Part shown: in pieces, positions 63,768-64,000 of the stretch
Position numbering within the stretch: the first letter of the stretch is position 1
Layout: each line of letters opens with the position of its first letter
DNA from: Nocardioides sp. 1609
Lineage (GTDB): Bacteria > Actinomycetota > Actinomycetes > Propionibacteriales > Nocardioidaceae
DNA: 64,000 nucleotides
Reading direction: 5' to 3'
NCBI RefSeq assembly: GCF_004522105.1
Contig: NZ_SPUJ01000004.1
Location: 372,001 to 436,000 of the forward strand
The notes under the pieces: generated by a model
Seen by the model: the letters and a program-made list of their open reading frames with translations, nothing else
Told to the model about the DNA's origin: nothing
Database searches by the model: none
Translations under genes and position numbers: made by a program

Positions 63768-64000
63768 TCAGGAGCGGGGGAGGGGGAGCCCGCCCAGGAG
63801 CCCGCCGAGGAGGTCGTCGAGTCCGCCCTGGACGTCCTCGAGGATGGGGTTGAGCTGGTCGAGCGGGGTTCCGGCCAGGGCGTCCTGGACGGCGTCGACG
63901 ATGAGGTCGATGAGCCCGTCGGGGTCGCTCGGCAGGTTGCCGGCGGACAGCGCGTCGAGCACCTGCTGCAGGACCTCGGCGATCTGGTCGGCCGGCAGGC
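63768..64000 (-). CDS. Protein of unknown function, C-terminal part (partial)
   Basis: The frame is open to the window edge, so only the last 77 residues are visible. They are acidic and rich in Leu, Gly and Asp (V-L-D-A-L-S-A-G-N-L-P-S-D-P-D-G-L-I-D then L-G-G-L-L-G-G-L-P). It looks like a helical low-complexity protein; no family can be named. Confidence 0.55.
   Translation of the reverse strand, partial: LPADQIAEVLQQVLDALSAGNLPSDPDGLIDLIVDAVQDALAGTPLDQLNPILEDVQGGLDDLLGGLLGGLPLPRS

Overview
The window reads as chromosomal DNA of a high-GC actinobacterium, most likely a member of the Nocardioidaceae (Nocardioides-like). The reasons are the strong G/C bias at third codon positions, many GTG starts, mycothiol synthesis (mshA), an HBHA-like gene order, and many genes whose start codon lies 6-7 nt after a TANNNT -10 box (leaderless transcripts). 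I see no rRNA, tRNA, prophage, transposase or CRISPR array. This assignment is inference from gene content; no search was run.

Layout. (1) 1-1621: sulfur-transfer group in the thiX-cysA2-sseC order known from mycobacteria, preceded by a 25-codon leader peptide with two Cys codons. (2) 1760-5963: dtd, an exported protein/lipoprotein pair, a BKACE-type enzyme, nitrobindin and a Fur-family regulator. (3) 6051-10903 (minus): assimilatory sulfate activation (cysC, TauE/SafE exporter, small membrane protein, cysD, cysN). cysD has its own promoter region and a Cys-codon uORF that overlaps its start codon. (4) 10932-13899: asparaginase, then an XRE regulator / HBHA-like / DUF2516 cluster. (5) 14027-16839 and 26787-32724: activated-sugar and surface-glycan genes (cupin, rmlC-rmlD fusion, rmlB, two gmd-like genes, a WbaP-type initiating transferase, rmlA, galE). 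Between them lie an MMPL transporter, a 1587-residue secreted multidomain protein and an MFS operon. (6) 32732-46369: amidase lipoprotein, esterase, a DHPS-like and RibD-reductase-like pair, secreted metzincin protease, MFS transporter, rhomboid protease, acyl-CoA synthetase, typA, Asp/Glu racemase. (7) 46623-49640: SDR enzyme, small membrane protein, mshA-ybjN behind a SigR-type promoter. (8) 49656-63608: a type IV pilus (T4P) locus.

The T4P locus is the most interesting part. Minus strand: pilM, pilN, pilO, a GGDEF-EAL protein; then a membrane-anchored unknown protein and prepilin peptidase; then a receiver-domain protein and an EAL protein. Plus strand: pilT, an RsiG-like anti-sigma gene, pilB, a second pilT, pilC. 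Four promoters in the locus (pilM, pilT, pilB and the peptidase operon) carry (C/G)TCAAGT and a GCCGA-type -10 at one fixed spacing. That is the architecture of a FliA/WhiG-class sigma factor. The RsiG-like protein has the twin E-x3-(S/T)-x2-R-x3-x-x3-D helices of the c-di-GMP-armed anti-sigma of WhiG. The GGDEF-EAL protein keeps GGDEF but has lost EAL catalytic residues; the EAL protein keeps EAL but has lost GGDEF. Together this suggests a self-contained switch: a dedicated cyclase and phosphodiesterase set local c-di-GMP, RsiG reads it, and a WhiG-class sigma (not in this window) drives all T4P transcripts. No major pilin gene is visible before the window ends.

Sulfur and thiol metabolism form a second theme: sulfate activation, thiosulfate sulfurtransferase and mycothiol synthesis, with separate sequence signs of cysteine-responsive attenuation (two leader ORFs) and disulfide-stress control (SigR-type promoter of mshA).
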